A stretch of 64,000 nucleotides of DNA from Desulfovibrio piger (GCF_900116045.1 NZ_LT630450.1:403501-467500); one strand, 5' to 3'; positions 1 through 8,603 are shown, numbered from the stretch's first letter. Numbers and translations are program-made. The notes: generated by a model from the sequence alone, not told the origin.

Positions 1-1041
1 CATGCGGCCCTCGTTGCCGTCGAACAGGGACGGCGCGAAGGCGCGCGCGGTGTTGAGCAGCTCCTGGAGGAAAAGCACCTTGCGCTCGATGTCCGGGGCG
101 CCGGCTTCTTCGGCCAGCCGGCTGATGCGGCTACCGCTGATGTAACGTTCCTTGCGCAGATCCAGCACCTTGCCCAGCAGCGCCATGTCATCCAGGGGGC
201 AGTGGCGGATCCCGTGGACACTGCTCCAGCGCTCCAGCAGACGGGCGCACAGGCTGCGGGCGCTTTGCAGCTGCCGCAGCTCACCAAGGCTGCCATTGAC
301 GTGCTCCAGGTGGCTGCTCTCCATACTGGGCACATCGGCCGCAAGATCGCTGGCCAGCGCCTTGTAGAGGAAATCCAGCGCGGCGTCGAAATCATTGCCG
401 TACGTCTTCTGGATATGGTCGTAGAGGCTGTTGACGTCCTCAAAATGGCAGACGGTCTCCCGATAGAAGCTCCCCAGCGCGCCGGCATCGCCCAGACCTT
501 CGAACCCCCGGGCATTGAGCGCGCCGTTGATCCCGGCCCGTATGGCGGGGCCTTCCGTGCGCTCCAGCTCTTCCAGGGCCTCATCCAGGACGCGCAGGGT
601 CTCCGGCGGGGTGTCGGGGGCAGCGGACAGCTCGTCATGGATGTCCTTGAGGGCGGCCCAGGCCTCGGAAGGGTCAGGAAAGAAGCGGCGCAGCTGGCGC
701 AGGGCCTCTTCCTTTTCGGCCCGGGAGTCCAGGAAGCCCTTGAGGGCCCTTGTCTTCTGTATCTCGCGGGCTTCACGCATCATCTCCTGGTACTTTTTGA
801 TGCGTTCCTCCATGGCCTCGTTGATCTCGTCCCGTTCCTTGCGTTCCTCCAGTTCAAAGTCATCCGTGCTGTCCGCGGCAAAGGTCAGTTCCTCTGCGGC
901 ATCGGCCAGCAGGGACATGGGAGACTCCACGATCGTGGCGGCATTGCCGAACAGCGACCCGGTGGCGGCCGCCGCGGCTCCCGTCCCCGGGGATACGGCG
1001 GTACGGCCCTGCTGTTGCTGGATGGAGAAATCGATGCTCAT
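1..1041 (-). CDS. sctW: T3SS gatekeeper SctW (YopN/MxiC/InvE-like), partial
   Basis: Reading leftward from ATG at 1041 the frame stays open to the window edge (347 codons, C-terminus missing). The product begins MSIDFSIQQQQGRTAV, has a Ser/Thr/Ala-rich secretion-signal-like N-terminus, and is then almost entirely helical and charged, as in the HrpJ/YopN domain. Gatekeepers of this family plug the export gate until host contact and order translocator before effector secretion. It is divergent from the main T3SS block, and a sigma-54-like promoter lies 50-70 bases upstream. The overlapping rightward frame at 202-1128 is non-coding in character. The assignment rests on N-terminal style, helical content and context; no single catalytic motif exists in this family. 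Confidence 0.75.
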   Translation of the reverse strand, partial: MSIDFSIQQQQGRTAVSPGTGAAAAATGSLFGNAATIVESPMSLLADAAEELTFAADSTDDFELEERKERDEINEAMEERIKKYQEMMREAREIQKTRALKGFLDSRAEKEEALRQLRRFFPDPSEAWAALKDIHDELSAAPDTPPETLRVLDEALEELERTEGPAIRAGINGALNARGFEGLGDAGALGSFYRETVCHFEDVNSLYDHIQKTYGNDFDAALDFLYKALASDLAADVPSMESSHLEHVNGSLGELRQLQSARSLCARLLERWSSVHGIRHCPLDDMALLGKVLDLRKERYISGSRISRLAEEAGAPDIERKVLFLQELLNTARAFAPSLFDGNEGRM

Positions 1042-1092
1042 GGCGGGTGGCTCCCGGTCACGCAAAAAGTTGTTGGCAATATGGTATGCTAT

Positions 1093-1109
1093 ATGCCAAA
1101 ATCATGCCA
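1093..1109 (-). promoter_or_regulatory. Sigma-54-type promoter for sctW
   Basis: On the minus strand TGGCATGATTTTGGCAT shows the diagnostic GG-N10-GC spacing of -24/-12 promoters. It lies about 52 bases upstream of the sctW start. Flanking TTGGCA/TGCCAA half-sites overlap it, so an activator or repressor dyad may be superimposed. Confidence 0.5.
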
Positions 1110-1236
1110 CATATTTCTGGTAGCATGAGCCTGTGGCAACGGCAAGGGTGGCTGTGGCGGATCCGCCGGCCTGCCCGCAAAAAAACTCCGCTGGGGAGCA
1201 CATTGAGAGAACGTCGTTGCTTGCCTGGAAGGACTG

Positions 1237-1257
1237 GATGCCAATATTGTTGGCATC
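1237..1257. promoter_or_regulatory. Perfect 8-bp palindrome, candidate activator site
   Basis: GATGCCAA-TATTG-TTGGCATC has perfect 8-base arms around a 5-base spacer. It lies between the two divergent sigma-54-type promoters. The TTGGCA half-site recurs near 1073 and 1094. This position fits an upstream activating sequence for a bacterial enhancer-binding protein, but the regulator is unknown. Confidence 0.45.
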
Positions 1258-1306
1258 TTGCTCTCTTTTCTGGCATTTTAGCTGTCTTGTCAACCAGATA
1301 TGGAAA

Positions 1307-1323
1307 TGGCACGCTTTGTGCTT
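1307..1323 (+). promoter_or_regulatory. Sigma-54-type promoter for the main T3SS block
   Basis: TGGCACGCTTTGTGCTT has a perfect -24 element (TGGCAC) and exact GG-N10-GC spacing. The predicted start site is near 1333, about 25 bases before the first ATG at 1359. The -12 box is GTGC rather than the consensus TTGC. Confidence 0.55.
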
Positions 1324-1358
1324 GACGAATAGCAACGATAACCCAAAAGGAGTTTGCC

Positions 1359-1661
1359 ATGTCGTTTACGGAACAGGATATGAAGAAGCAGATGGACGAC
1401 TTTGCCGCTCTCCGTGAAGAGTTCTCCCGTCTGGAAAGCCAGGAAAAAGCCATGCGCAAGCAGCTCGGCCTGCCGGAACAGGGGCAGGAGAAGACGGACC
1501 CGGCCTCCCTGGCCCCCGAGCTGCGCAAGATGGTCGAGGAAGCCGAGGCCGAGGCCCGCCGTGCCGGTGACGCCCGTGCCGCGCAGGCCCGTGCCGCGGC
1601 CAGACCGGCAGCGGCCGGCAGCATCCCCGGCAGCGGCCGCCGGAACATCGTCCGCCTGTAG
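1359..1661 (+). CDS. Small charged helical protein, first gene of the T3SS block
   Basis: A 100-residue product, ATG preceded by AAAAGGAG at ideal spacing. Residues 1-40 are a strongly charged amphipathic helix (MSFTEQDMKKQMDDFAALRE...), followed by an Ala/Arg/Glu-rich tail ending in a basic RRNIVRL. There is no signal peptide or membrane segment. I do not recognise a family. Its place directly behind the sigma-54-type promoter and ahead of the filament genes suggests a T3SS accessory protein, chaperone or regulator. A short hairpin (GTGCC/GGCAC followed by TCTTTTTT, 1693-1714) separates it from the next gene. Confidence 0.7.
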   Translation: MSFTEQDMKKQMDDFAALREEFSRLESQEKAMRKQLGLPEQGQEKTDPASLAPELRKMVEEAEAEARRAGDARAAQARAAARPAAAGSIPGSGRRNIVRL

Positions 1662-1692
1662 CGGGCGGGTACCCTCCTGTTTCCCGCGGCCG

Positions 1693-1714
1693 GTGCCGGA
1701 TGGCACTCTTTTTT
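1693..1714 (+). terminator. Short hairpin with T-tract between first gene and filament genes
   Basis: GTGCC-GGAT-GGCAC followed by TCTTTTTT resembles a weak intrinsic terminator. The same bases also resemble a sigma-54 site (TGGCAC...TTGC) but with GG-N11-GC spacing, one base too long. Either partial attenuation or a weak internal promoter is possible. Confidence 0.35.
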
Positions 1715-1752
1715 GCTCGTTTCCCCACAGGGCATCATAAAAAGGAATACTT

Positions 1753-2319
1753 ATGAGTCAGGTCGACCTCAATACCGTCTCTGCAACGTCTTCCCTTGGT
1801 GAGCTGGGGCCCACCACGAGCCTGCAGCTGATGTTCGCCAAGCTGCAGCTGGAACTGGCCGAGACCGCCAAGACCCAGGCCATGGACAAGATGGACGCCA
1901 TCGCCCAGGCGCAGGACGAACAGAAACTTGTCTCCCAGCTGCTCAACGAGGCCCGGCAGTCCAAGGCCGACGCCAATTCCGGCATTGCCGCCGGCACGCA
2001 GACCGAGACCTATTCCAACGGCAAGACGGAAAAAAACACCAAGAACTGCACCCTGATGTCCAAGGAAATGGTGGATTACATGGACGCGCACGGCCTTGCC
2101 TACGACAAGACCGGCGGTGACTATAACCATAGTTCCGATGAATGGGACGTGGCCATCACGGCCCTGGAAGGCCGCCTGGAAGAGCTGGGCAGCAATACCC
2201 AGCAGGAGATGGTCTACATCCAGGACTATATGGGACAGTACAACTCCTATCTGCAGGGCGCCAACACCCAGATCTCCAACGCCAACCAGACCCTCACCAG
2301 TCTGGCCCGTGGCCAGTAG
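1753..2319 (+). CDS. EspA-like T3SS filament/tip protein, copy 1
   Basis: A 188-residue product. A Gln/Leu-rich helix at about 18-60 (LMFAKLQLELAETAK) and a C-terminal helix ending NTQQEMVYIQDYMGQYNSYL plus a Thr/Ser-Leu tail resemble the paired coiled-coil helices of EspA/SctA proteins. A VDYMDAHGL-type segment sits between the helices. EspA-type proteins are secreted and polymerise on the needle as a filament or tip that supports the translocon. It is the first of three tandem paralogs with near-identical ends and divergent middles (here about residues 77-100). No signal peptide, as expected for a T3SS substrate. EspA assignment is by pattern, not by search. Confidence 0.65.
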   Translation: MSQVDLNTVSATSSLGELGPTTSLQLMFAKLQLELAETAKTQAMDKMDAIAQAQDEQKLVSQLLNEARQSKADANSGIAAGTQTETYSNGKTEKNTKNCTLMSKEMVDYMDAHGLAYDKTGGDYNHSSDEWDVAITALEGRLEELGSNTQQEMVYIQDYMGQYNSYLQGANTQISNANQTLTSLARGQ

Positions 2320-2344
2320 ACGGTGGCCGGCAAAGGATAGTGAT

Positions 2345-2977
2345 ATGAGTCAGGTCAATTTTACTTCAACATCCTCCGTTTCGTTCGGTGAGCTGGGGCC
2401 CACCACGAGCCTGCAGCTGATGTTCGCCAAGCTGCAGCTGGAACTGGCCGAGACCGCCAAGACCCAGGCCATGGACAAAATGGATGCCATCTCCCAGGCG
2501 CAGGACGAGCAGAAGCTCGTTTCCGGGCTGCTCAACGAGGCCCGGCAGGCCCAGGCCGATGCCAAGGCCGGTGTGGGCAATGACCAGGAAAAGACCCAGA
2601 CCTATGAGCTCCCCAAGAAGGACGCCAACGGCAATGTGATGCATGACGCCCAGGGGAACGTGGTCTATGAGACGGTCACCGAGACCGTACCCAAGGGCAA
2701 CAACGCGACCTTCATGAGCCAGGAGATGGTGGACTACATGGACGCCAACGGCCTTGCCTATGACAAGACCGCCAACAACCACTCGCACAGCGCCGACGAG
2801 TGGGACGTGGCCATCACATCACTGGAAAGCCGCCTGGAGGAGCTGGGCACCAATACCCAGCAGGAGATGGTCTATATCCAGGACTACATGGGCCAGTACA
2901 ACTCCTATCTGCAGGGCGCCAACACCCAGATCGCCAATTCCAACCAGACCCTCACCAGCCTGGCCCGCGGCCAGTAG
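2345..2977 (+). CDS. EspA-like T3SS filament/tip protein, copy 2
   Basis: A 210-residue paralog of the preceding gene, 25 bases downstream. I chose the start at the ATG giving MSQVNFTSTSS, matching copies 1 and 3. The N-terminal block (from the GELGPTTSLQLMFAKLQ motif) and the last 60 residues are almost unchanged from copy 1, down to long runs of identical DNA. The middle (about residues 78-120) is longer and unlike the others, with a DANGNVMHDAQGNVVYETV-type loop. The pattern suggests duplication with continued gene conversion of the ends and diversification of an exposed central loop. Confidence 0.65.
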   Translation: MSQVNFTSTSSVSFGELGPTTSLQLMFAKLQLELAETAKTQAMDKMDAISQAQDEQKLVSGLLNEARQAQADAKAGVGNDQEKTQTYELPKKDANGNVMHDAQGNVVYETVTETVPKGNNATFMSQEMVDYMDANGLAYDKTANNHSHSADEWDVAITSLESRLEELGTNTQQEMVYIQDYMGQYNSYLQGANTQIANSNQTLTSLARGQ

Positions 2978-2986
2978 GAAAATGAC

Positions 2987-3571
2987 ATGAACCAGGTCGA
3001 TTTTACTTCAACATCCTCTGTCTCGTTCGGTGAGCTGGGGCCCACCACGAGCCTGCAGCTGATGTTCGCCAAGCTGCAGCTGGAACTGGCCGGGACCGCC
3101 AAGAGCCAGGCCATGGAAAAGATGGACGCCATCTCCCAGGCGCAGGACGAGCAGAAGCTCGTCTCCCAGCTGCTCAACGAGGCCCGGCAGTCCCAGGCCG
3201 ACGCCAAGGCCGGAGTGAACAGCAAGCAGTCATACACGTACACGTTCACCCGGGAAGACGGGAGCACATATACGAAAACGGAAACAAGCACGGACAACGC
3301 CATTCCCATGTCACAGGCTATGGTGGACTATATGGATGCCCACGGGTTGGCCTATGACAAGTCCAATGGTGACCACCTGCAGCTTGCCGACGAATGGGAC
3401 GTGGCCATCACGTCGCTGGAAAGCCGCCTGGAGGAGCTGGGCACCAATACCCAGCAGGAGATGGTCTATATCCAGGACTACATGGGCCAGTACAACTCCT
3501 ATCTGCAGGGTGCCAACACCCAGATCGCCAACTCCAACCAGACCCTCACCAGCCTGGCCCGCGGCCAGTAG
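2987..3571 (+). CDS. EspA-like T3SS filament/tip protein, copy 3
   Basis: The third tandem paralog, 194 residues, 9 bases after copy 2. It again keeps the GELGPTTSLQLMFAKLQ block and the C-terminal MVYIQDYMGQYNSYL helix, while the middle is a third unrelated sequence (YTYTFTREDGSTYTKTETS-like, about residues 80-100). Copies 2 and 3 are the most alike. All three lie just upstream of an SycD-type chaperone and the translocators, the usual place for tip/filament genes. Confidence 0.65.
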   Translation: MNQVDFTSTSSVSFGELGPTTSLQLMFAKLQLELAGTAKSQAMEKMDAISQAQDEQKLVSQLLNEARQSQADAKAGVNSKQSYTYTFTREDGSTYTKTETSTDNAIPMSQAMVDYMDAHGLAYDKSNGDHLQLADEWDVAITSLESRLEELGTNTQQEMVYIQDYMGQYNSYLQGANTQIANSNQTLTSLARGQ

Positions 3572-3618
3572 CCGCCGGACGTGACAGGATGACGGCACAC
3601 CCACTCCAAGGAGCTATC

Positions 3619-4155
3619 ATGAGTCAGATCATCGAACAGGAAAAAGACATCCAGGCCGCCCTGCTGGACATGGCCAAGGCGGCGGGATTTACGGAAGCGG
3701 AGTTCCATACCATCCAGGCCGCCCTGGAAAAGGGGGCGACCCTGGCCGATGTGTTCAACATCAGCAAGGACACCTTGGAGTCCGGCTATGCCTATGCCTA
3801 CAACCTGTACAAGGCGGGCAACTACAAGGATGCCGAAAGCATGTTCCGCGGCCTCTGCATGTATGATGGTGACGATCCCCGCTACTGGATGGGCCTGGCC
3901 GGTTGCCTGCAGGCCCGGGAAGCCTGGCAGCAGGCCATCGATACCTACGGCATGGCCGGTGTGGCCGGCGGGCTCAAGGATCCCGCGCCGTTCTACTATG
4001 GCGGCCTGTGCTATCTGAAGCTGGGTGACGGGGAGAATGCGGCGGCTTCCTTCCGTGCCGCCCTGGGGCTGGGCGATGCCTCCCTTCCTGCGCACAAGGC
4101 CGTCCATGACCGTATCCGTGCCCTGCTTGCCACGCTGGCCCAGTCCAAGGAGTGA
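3619..4155 (+). CDS. SycD/LcrH/SicA-type translocator chaperone
   Basis: A 178-residue cytoplasmic protein. The start is the ATG at 3619, six bases after AAGGAG; an upstream in-frame extension is just the shadow of copy 3. Residues about 55-155 form tandem TPR-like helices (YAYAYNLYKAGNYKDAESMF, YWMGLAGCLQAREAWQQAI, YYGGLCYLKLGDGENAAASF), typical of class II T3SS chaperones. These bind the hydrophobic translocators and keep them soluble before secretion. It directly precedes sctE and sctB, its expected clients, with 4 bases between stop and the next start. Confidence 0.85.
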   Translation: MSQIIEQEKDIQAALLDMAKAAGFTEAEFHTIQAALEKGATLADVFNISKDTLESGYAYAYNLYKAGNYKDAESMFRGLCMYDGDDPRYWMGLAGCLQAREAWQQAIDTYGMAGVAGGLKDPAPFYYGGLCYLKLGDGENAAASFRAALGLGDASLPAHKAVHDRIRALLATLAQSKE

Positions 4156-4159
4156 TGCC

Positions 4160-5263
4160 ATGACTATGGTTCAGGGAACACAGTCCGGGACGCCCACTGC
4201 CAATCTGAACGCGCTGCTGCAACTGGCGGCGACCCAGCAGGGCACGGGCAACACCCTGGATGTCAAGGATCTGGAAGAAAGCCTCAGTGCGCTGCGCGCC
4301 TTCCTGGCCGCGAGCGGGGATTCGCTGCTGCCGGATCTTGAGGCACCGTCTTCGAAGAGCGGCACGGTCTCGCTGTCCGGCCTGACCATGAGCGGCCTTT
4401 CGCTGGAAACGCTGCTGGATGCCGTCGGCTTCGAGCAGCGGCGTACCGAGACCAAGGCCGGCGTGGCCTCGCTGGAGGCCCGCGCCCAGGAACGCGCCAT
4501 AGCCAATGACGAAAAGCTCAAGTCCGTCCAGGAGCAGCTGGAGAAGGCCAAGAGCCAGAGTTTTCTGAATGGCCTGCTCAAGGCGTTCAAGATCATCGGC
4601 ATGGTCCTGGCGGCCATCGGTTCTGTGGCCATGATCGCCGCCGGTTCTGTGGGCCTGGCGGCCGGTGGTTCCGGTGCGGCGCTCATCGCTGTCGGTGTCG
4701 CGAGCCTGGCGCTGCTGACCAGCTCCATCATGGAGGAGGCATCAGGCGGCAAGGCCGGCTTCAGCCCGTCGTTCATCATCGGCAAGATCATGGATGCGTG
4801 CGGCGCCAGCGATACGGCGATCCAGTGGACGAAGTTCGCCGTGGATCTTGCCACCACCATCGCCATGACGGCGCTCACGTTCGGTGCCGGGGCGGCAGGC
4901 GCGGCCGGAAAGGTCGCCCAGACCGCCACCAAGGCTGTTTCGGATACGGCCCAGACCATCCAGAAGGCGGCCTCGTGGACGGCCCGCGTGGCCACCATGG
5001 CCGGTGGGGTGAACACCGTCGCCCAGTCGGCCACCACCATCGCTTCCGCCTCCAACGAAAAGGACATCAGCTTCCTGCAGGCCCAGCAGAAGCGTCTGCA
5101 GGCCATCCTGGAACGCATCGCCATGGCCAATGATCTGGATGTGGAACACATCAAGGAGATGATGCAGCGCTCCGAGCAGACGCTCCGGACCGTGTCGGAC
5201 ATCGTCCAGGAAAGCGTGCAGGCCAATGTGGCCATCCTCAGCGGCAATCCGGCCATGGCCTGA
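4160..5263 (+). CDS. sctE: Major translocator SctE (YopB/SipB/IpaB-like)
   Basis: A 367-residue product; ATG 4160 follows AAGGAG of the chaperone's 3' end. A coiled coil (about 100-135) precedes a long hydrophobic hairpin (about 142-185, IIGMVLAAIGSVAMIAAGSV) and a second hydrophobic segment (about 233-253, TTIAMTALTFGAGAAG). A C-terminal amphipathic helix follows. This is the layout of translocon pore proteins, which insert into the host membrane. Downstream sctB and upstream chaperone complete the translocon unit. Confidence 0.85.
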   Translation: MTMVQGTQSGTPTANLNALLQLAATQQGTGNTLDVKDLEESLSALRAFLAASGDSLLPDLEAPSSKSGTVSLSGLTMSGLSLETLLDAVGFEQRRTETKAGVASLEARAQERAIANDEKLKSVQEQLEKAKSQSFLNGLLKAFKIIGMVLAAIGSVAMIAAGSVGLAAGGSGAALIAVGVASLALLTSSIMEEASGGKAGFSPSFIIGKIMDACGASDTAIQWTKFAVDLATTIAMTALTFGAGAAGAAGKVAQTATKAVSDTAQTIQKAASWTARVATMAGGVNTVAQSATTIASASNEKDISFLQAQQKRLQAILERIAMANDLDVEHIKEMMQRSEQTLRTVSDIVQESVQANVAILSGNPAMA

Positions 5264-5283
5264 TGCCTGAAAAGGGAGACAGT

Positions 5284-6063
5284 ATGGACACCACCATCAC
5301 GAATGCAACGGGATACAGCTCCATCGAGTACAACAGGCTGCTGGAGCAGGCCCAGGCGAAAGGTGTCAGTGCCGCCAGGGTCGATGAGGCCCTGATCGAC
5401 GCCATCCAGGCCGGCAAGGATTTTACCGCGGCCGTCAAGGATGTGCAGAGCCAGCTGCCTGATCTGGCGTCGCCCGGGGACAATTCGGGGGATCTGTCGG
5501 GCTGGACGGCCCTGCCCAGCCCCGCTGCCATGTTCGCTTCCGTGATCCTCAAGGATGCGGCGGAGCAGCGGCGCACCAACCGCAGCATCATCCAGGCGCA
5601 GGGGATGCAGATCGTCGACCTGATGGAACAGCAGGCCGACAAGATAGAGACGGGCGCCATCCAGAAGTTTGCCTGCGCCGTAACCGGGGCCGTGGTGAAC
5701 ATGGCGGCCGGTATGGCCAGCATCGGCGTGGCGGCTGCCGGGGTGGGCAGGTCCTCGAACGGCAGGCTGGACATGCGTGCCGGCAAGACCGCGGACGGCC
5801 AGCTCACGGCCGCTGTCGCCCAGTCGTTCAATACCATGCTTTCTTCGGTCGGGAGCATGTTCACGGCGGGCGGGGAGTTCGGCCAGAGCATGCGCTCCGC
5901 CGAGGCCAAGCGCCTGGAAGCCCAGCAGGAGCAGATCCGCACCATGATGGAGCAGACCAAGCAGACCAACGAGGCGCTCAAGGACCTGGTCTCCAAGTCC
6001 CTGGACTTCATGAACTCCATGCAGGCCAACATGAATCAGACGCGTACCAAGATCCTGGGGTGA
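5284..6063 (+). CDS. sctB: Minor translocator SctB (YopD/SipC/IpaC-like)
   Basis: A 259-residue product. I chose ATG 5284 (MDTTITNATG), preceded by AAGGGAGAC, rather than ATG 5263, which overlaps the sctE stop and lacks a spaced Shine-Dalgarno. One hydrophobic segment (about 129-155, FACAVTGAVVNMAAGMASIG) and a C-terminal coiled coil (about 205-245, Gln-rich) match the single-pass translocator class. It would form the host-membrane pore with SctE. Confidence 0.8.
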   Translation: MDTTITNATGYSSIEYNRLLEQAQAKGVSAARVDEALIDAIQAGKDFTAAVKDVQSQLPDLASPGDNSGDLSGWTALPSPAAMFASVILKDAAEQRRTNRSIIQAQGMQIVDLMEQQADKIETGAIQKFACAVTGAVVNMAAGMASIGVAAAGVGRSSNGRLDMRAGKTADGQLTAAVAQSFNTMLSSVGSMFTAGGEFGQSMRSAEAKRLEAQQEQIRTMMEQTKQTNEALKDLVSKSLDFMNSMQANMNQTRTKILG

Positions 6064-6174
6064 TCCGGCAGCGCCCTGCGGGTGCGGCCTGGCAGAAAAA
6101 AGTTTGACGATGGCGCTTGTTTTTGCGTACCGTTGAACTGTGTTTGGACATGAAAGACGTATGCAGGACTGCCT

Positions 6175-6651
6175 ATGGTTTCGCTGGATGACAAGGTCCG
6201 TGCCCTCGCGGTGACGGCCGGCTGGAAGCCCCCCCGCCCGGAAAAGGACGGTTCATACCGCTTTCGTCTGGAAGACGGCCTTGACCTGAAGATTTTTTCT
6301 CCTGACGGGCGCTGGTGCTTCCTGCTGGCCGAGCTGCTTTCCTTGCCGGAGGCGGGGCATGACCGGGACAGCCTGCTCCGTAACGTGGCGGGCCAGCAGG
6401 CCGGCATCTGCCGTGAGCGCGCTTCGGTCGTGGCCCTTGAGCATCAGGAAGACCCGGCGGCCCGGGATCGGGATCGCCTGATATTGCAGTCCCGGATGCC
6501 CGTGGACGTGCCCCAGCAGCGTTTCGACGATGCCGTCCGGGACTTCCTCAATGACCTCGCCTGGTGGAAGAAGAGCCTGGGGGGCTCGCCGCGTGAGGAG
6601 CTGTCTTCCATGTTCTCCCTGTCGGGTACGTTTTTCGGAGGCGTCTATTGA
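6175..6651 (+). CDS. CesT/SycE-type T3SS chaperone
   Basis: A 158-residue acidic protein with the alternating strand-helix pattern of class I T3SS chaperones: an N-terminal helix, SYRFRLEDGLDLKIFSPDGR strands, RWCFLLAELLSLP, then VVALEHQEDPAARDRDRLILQS strands and a C-terminal helix. Proteins of this fold dimerise and bind N-terminal segments of effectors or of gate components. The 111 bases upstream hold no clear promoter. The stop overlaps the TTG start of sctC, implying translational coupling. The specific client cannot be told. Confidence 0.7.
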   Translation: MVSLDDKVRALAVTAGWKPPRPEKDGSYRFRLEDGLDLKIFSPDGRWCFLLAELLSLPEAGHDRDSLLRNVAGQQAGICRERASVVALEHQEDPAARDRDRLILQSRMPVDVPQQRFDDAVRDFLNDLAWWKKSLGGSPREELSSMFSLSGTFFGGVY

Positions 6652-8603
6652 AGCGCCTTGTAGCCCTCTGCCTGTGCTGGATCTTCTGCTGCCTTCTGGC
6701 AACAGAAGGTCTTTGCGCGTCTTCCCGCGGCGCCTTCCCCTTTCGGGCGGCGTTTTCCCATTACGCGGACAATGAAAACATCTGCACGGTCCTTTCCGCC
6801 TTTGCCCGTGCCGAAGGCTACGGCTCGGTATGCAGTCCTGCCCTCAACGGGCAGATGAGCGGCCGCTTCGAGCAGGTGGACCCCCGTACCTTCCTCAATG
6901 GCATGCGCTCGGCGTTCGGGGTGCGCTGGTACATGCAGGGGCGTACGGTGACGTTCTGGAACGACAGCGAAAAGGCCGAAGCCTTCCTGGCGCCGTCCAC
7001 GGTCTCGGCCGCCTCCTTGCGGGACATGCTGCGCAGTGCGGGCATGATCTCGCCGCAGCTGCCCGTCAAGCTGCTGCATGCGCAGAACCTGCTCTCGGTC
7101 AGTGGCCCGCCCCTCTATCTGGATCAGCTGCGCGGGGCCATGAAAGCCTTTGAGGATGCCCAGGGCAGCCGCAGCGTCATGCGCGTGTTCCCGCTCAAGT
7201 ATGCCTGGGCGGAAGACATGCAGGTCAACAGCATGGATGCCACCGTGACCATCCCCGGTGTGGCCAGCATCCTGCAGGCCATGGCCAGCGGAACGCCGCT
7301 GACCGGTTCACAGGTGACGGTGCAGCCGTCGGCACAGGGAGGCCTGCGGGGCAAGGGGCTGATCGCCATGAGCACTCCGGCGGGCTCCTCCCAGACAGCG
7401 CCGGCAGCCCCCCAGAACGGAAAGGATCCGTCCGGGACGTCCGGGGGGCCCAGCATCATCGCCGATCCCCGGGTCAATGCCGTGGTCGTGACCGATGCCG
7501 AATACCGCATGAGCTATTACGCCAAGGTCATCGCCGACCTGGACAAGCCCGTGGAACTGGTGGAGATCCACGCGGCCATCGTGGATATCGACAGCGATTT
7601 TTCCCGTGATTTCGGCGTCAACTGGTCGGGCACCGGAGCCTACGGCAAGCACTGGACAGGCGGCGGCAGCGCGGGGGGCACCTCCACCAGCGGCATTTTT
7701 CCCGCTGCCGGGGCTTCCAGCGCGGGGGGGCTCTCCTATTCCACCCTGTATTCCTACGGCTCGGACTATTTCCTGGCCCGCGTCACCGCCCTGGAAGAAG
7801 ACGGCCAGGCCCGCGTGCTGGGCAAACCTTCCGTGCTGACCATGGACAATGTGCAGGCGTCCCTGGAGAATACCAGTTCCTATTATGTGCCGGTATCGGG
7901 CAATGAGTCCTCCGACCTGTTCAAGATCGATTCGGGGACCGTCCTCAAGGTGACGCCCCACATCATCCCCGGCCTGCCGGGACAGGCGGACAGCATCAAG
8001 CTCATGGTCAGCGTGCAGGATGACCGGGACGACGGCTCCAGCCTGTTTTCCGTGGATCCCAACAATCTTTCCCCCATCAAGCAGACAAAGATCAATACGC
8101 AGGCCATCGTGGGAGAAGGGCAGAGCCTGCTCATCGGGGGACATTATTACGAGATCCAGAGCGATGCGGAGACCGGCATCCCCGGCCTCAAGAACATCCC
8201 CATCCTGGGCGGCCTGTTCGGTTCCACGGGCAAAAAGCACCAGCGCATGGAGCGCCTTATCCTGATCACGCCGCGCATCGTCCGCATGGATACGGCCTCC
8301 AACGTGCCGGCCCGTGTGGACGATCCCCGCTTCAGCCGGACGCCCACCCAGGCCGACTATGAAGAACGGCGCCCCAAGGAAATGCCTGTGGGCGGCTGCG
8401 CCCGCCGCCGCGAGCTGGCACCGGACGTGCAGCCCGCGCCTCCCGTGAAGGTCACGCCCCAGCCGTCACCTGTACCGGCCACCACCAAGAGCATCCAGAA
8501 CGCGGCCGTGCCGCAGCCCATCCTGACCCCTGCCAGTGCGGGGGCCCAGCCGGTGCTGACGCCTGTCAGCAGCACGGCGTCTTCCGCCGGGGGGCGCCAG
8601 TGA
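6648..8603 (+). CDS. sctC: Outer-membrane secretin SctC
   Basis: A 651-residue product from a TTG start overlapping the previous stop (ATTGA). A signal peptide (about 1-24) is followed by N0/N1-type periplasmic domains, then the secretin domain (about 330-560) with the signature GIPGLKNIPILGGLFGS near its end. It forms the outer-membrane ring through which the needle passes. The last 90 residues are Pro/Thr/Ala-rich and could be a pilotin-binding S-domain or a linker; no pilotin gene is recognised nearby. GTGA overlap with sctD. Confidence 0.93.
   Translation: MKRLVALCLCWIFCCLLATEGLCASSRGAFPFRAAFSHYADNENICTVLSAFARAEGYGSVCSPALNGQMSGRFEQVDPRTFLNGMRSAFGVRWYMQGRTVTFWNDSEKAEAFLAPSTVSAASLRDMLRSAGMISPQLPVKLLHAQNLLSVSGPPLYLDQLRGAMKAFEDAQGSRSVMRVFPLKYAWAEDMQVNSMDATVTIPGVASILQAMASGTPLTGSQVTVQPSAQGGLRGKGLIAMSTPAGSSQTAPAAPQNGKDPSGTSGGPSIIADPRVNAVVVTDAEYRMSYYAKVIADLDKPVELVEIHAAIVDIDSDFSRDFGVNWSGTGAYGKHWTGGGSAGGTSTSGIFPAAGASSAGGLSYSTLYSYGSDYFLARVTALEEDGQARVLGKPSVLTMDNVQASLENTSSYYVPVSGNESSDLFKIDSGTVLKVTPHIIPGLPGQADSIKLMVSVQDDRDDGSSLFSVDPNNLSPIKQTKINTQAIVGEGQSLLIGGHYYEIQSDAETGIPGLKNIPILGGLFGSTGKKHQRMERLILITPRIVRMDTASNVPARVDDPRFSRTPTQADYEERRPKEMPVGGCARRRELAPDVQPAPPVKVTPQPSPVPATTKSIQNAAVPQPILTPASAGAQPVLTPVSSTASSAGGRQ

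Noticed and set aside
202..1128. Rightward 308-codon open frame across the left end
   Set aside because: It is the antisense of sctW. The leftward frame gives a coherent charged helical protein with a good start, while this one has no ribosome binding site and an odd composition caused by GC-rich third positions.
1693..1714. Third sigma-54 promoter before the EspA-like genes
   Set aside because: TGGCAC and TTGC are present but the GG-GC spacing is 11 rather than 10 bases; a hairpin with T-tract is an equally good reading.
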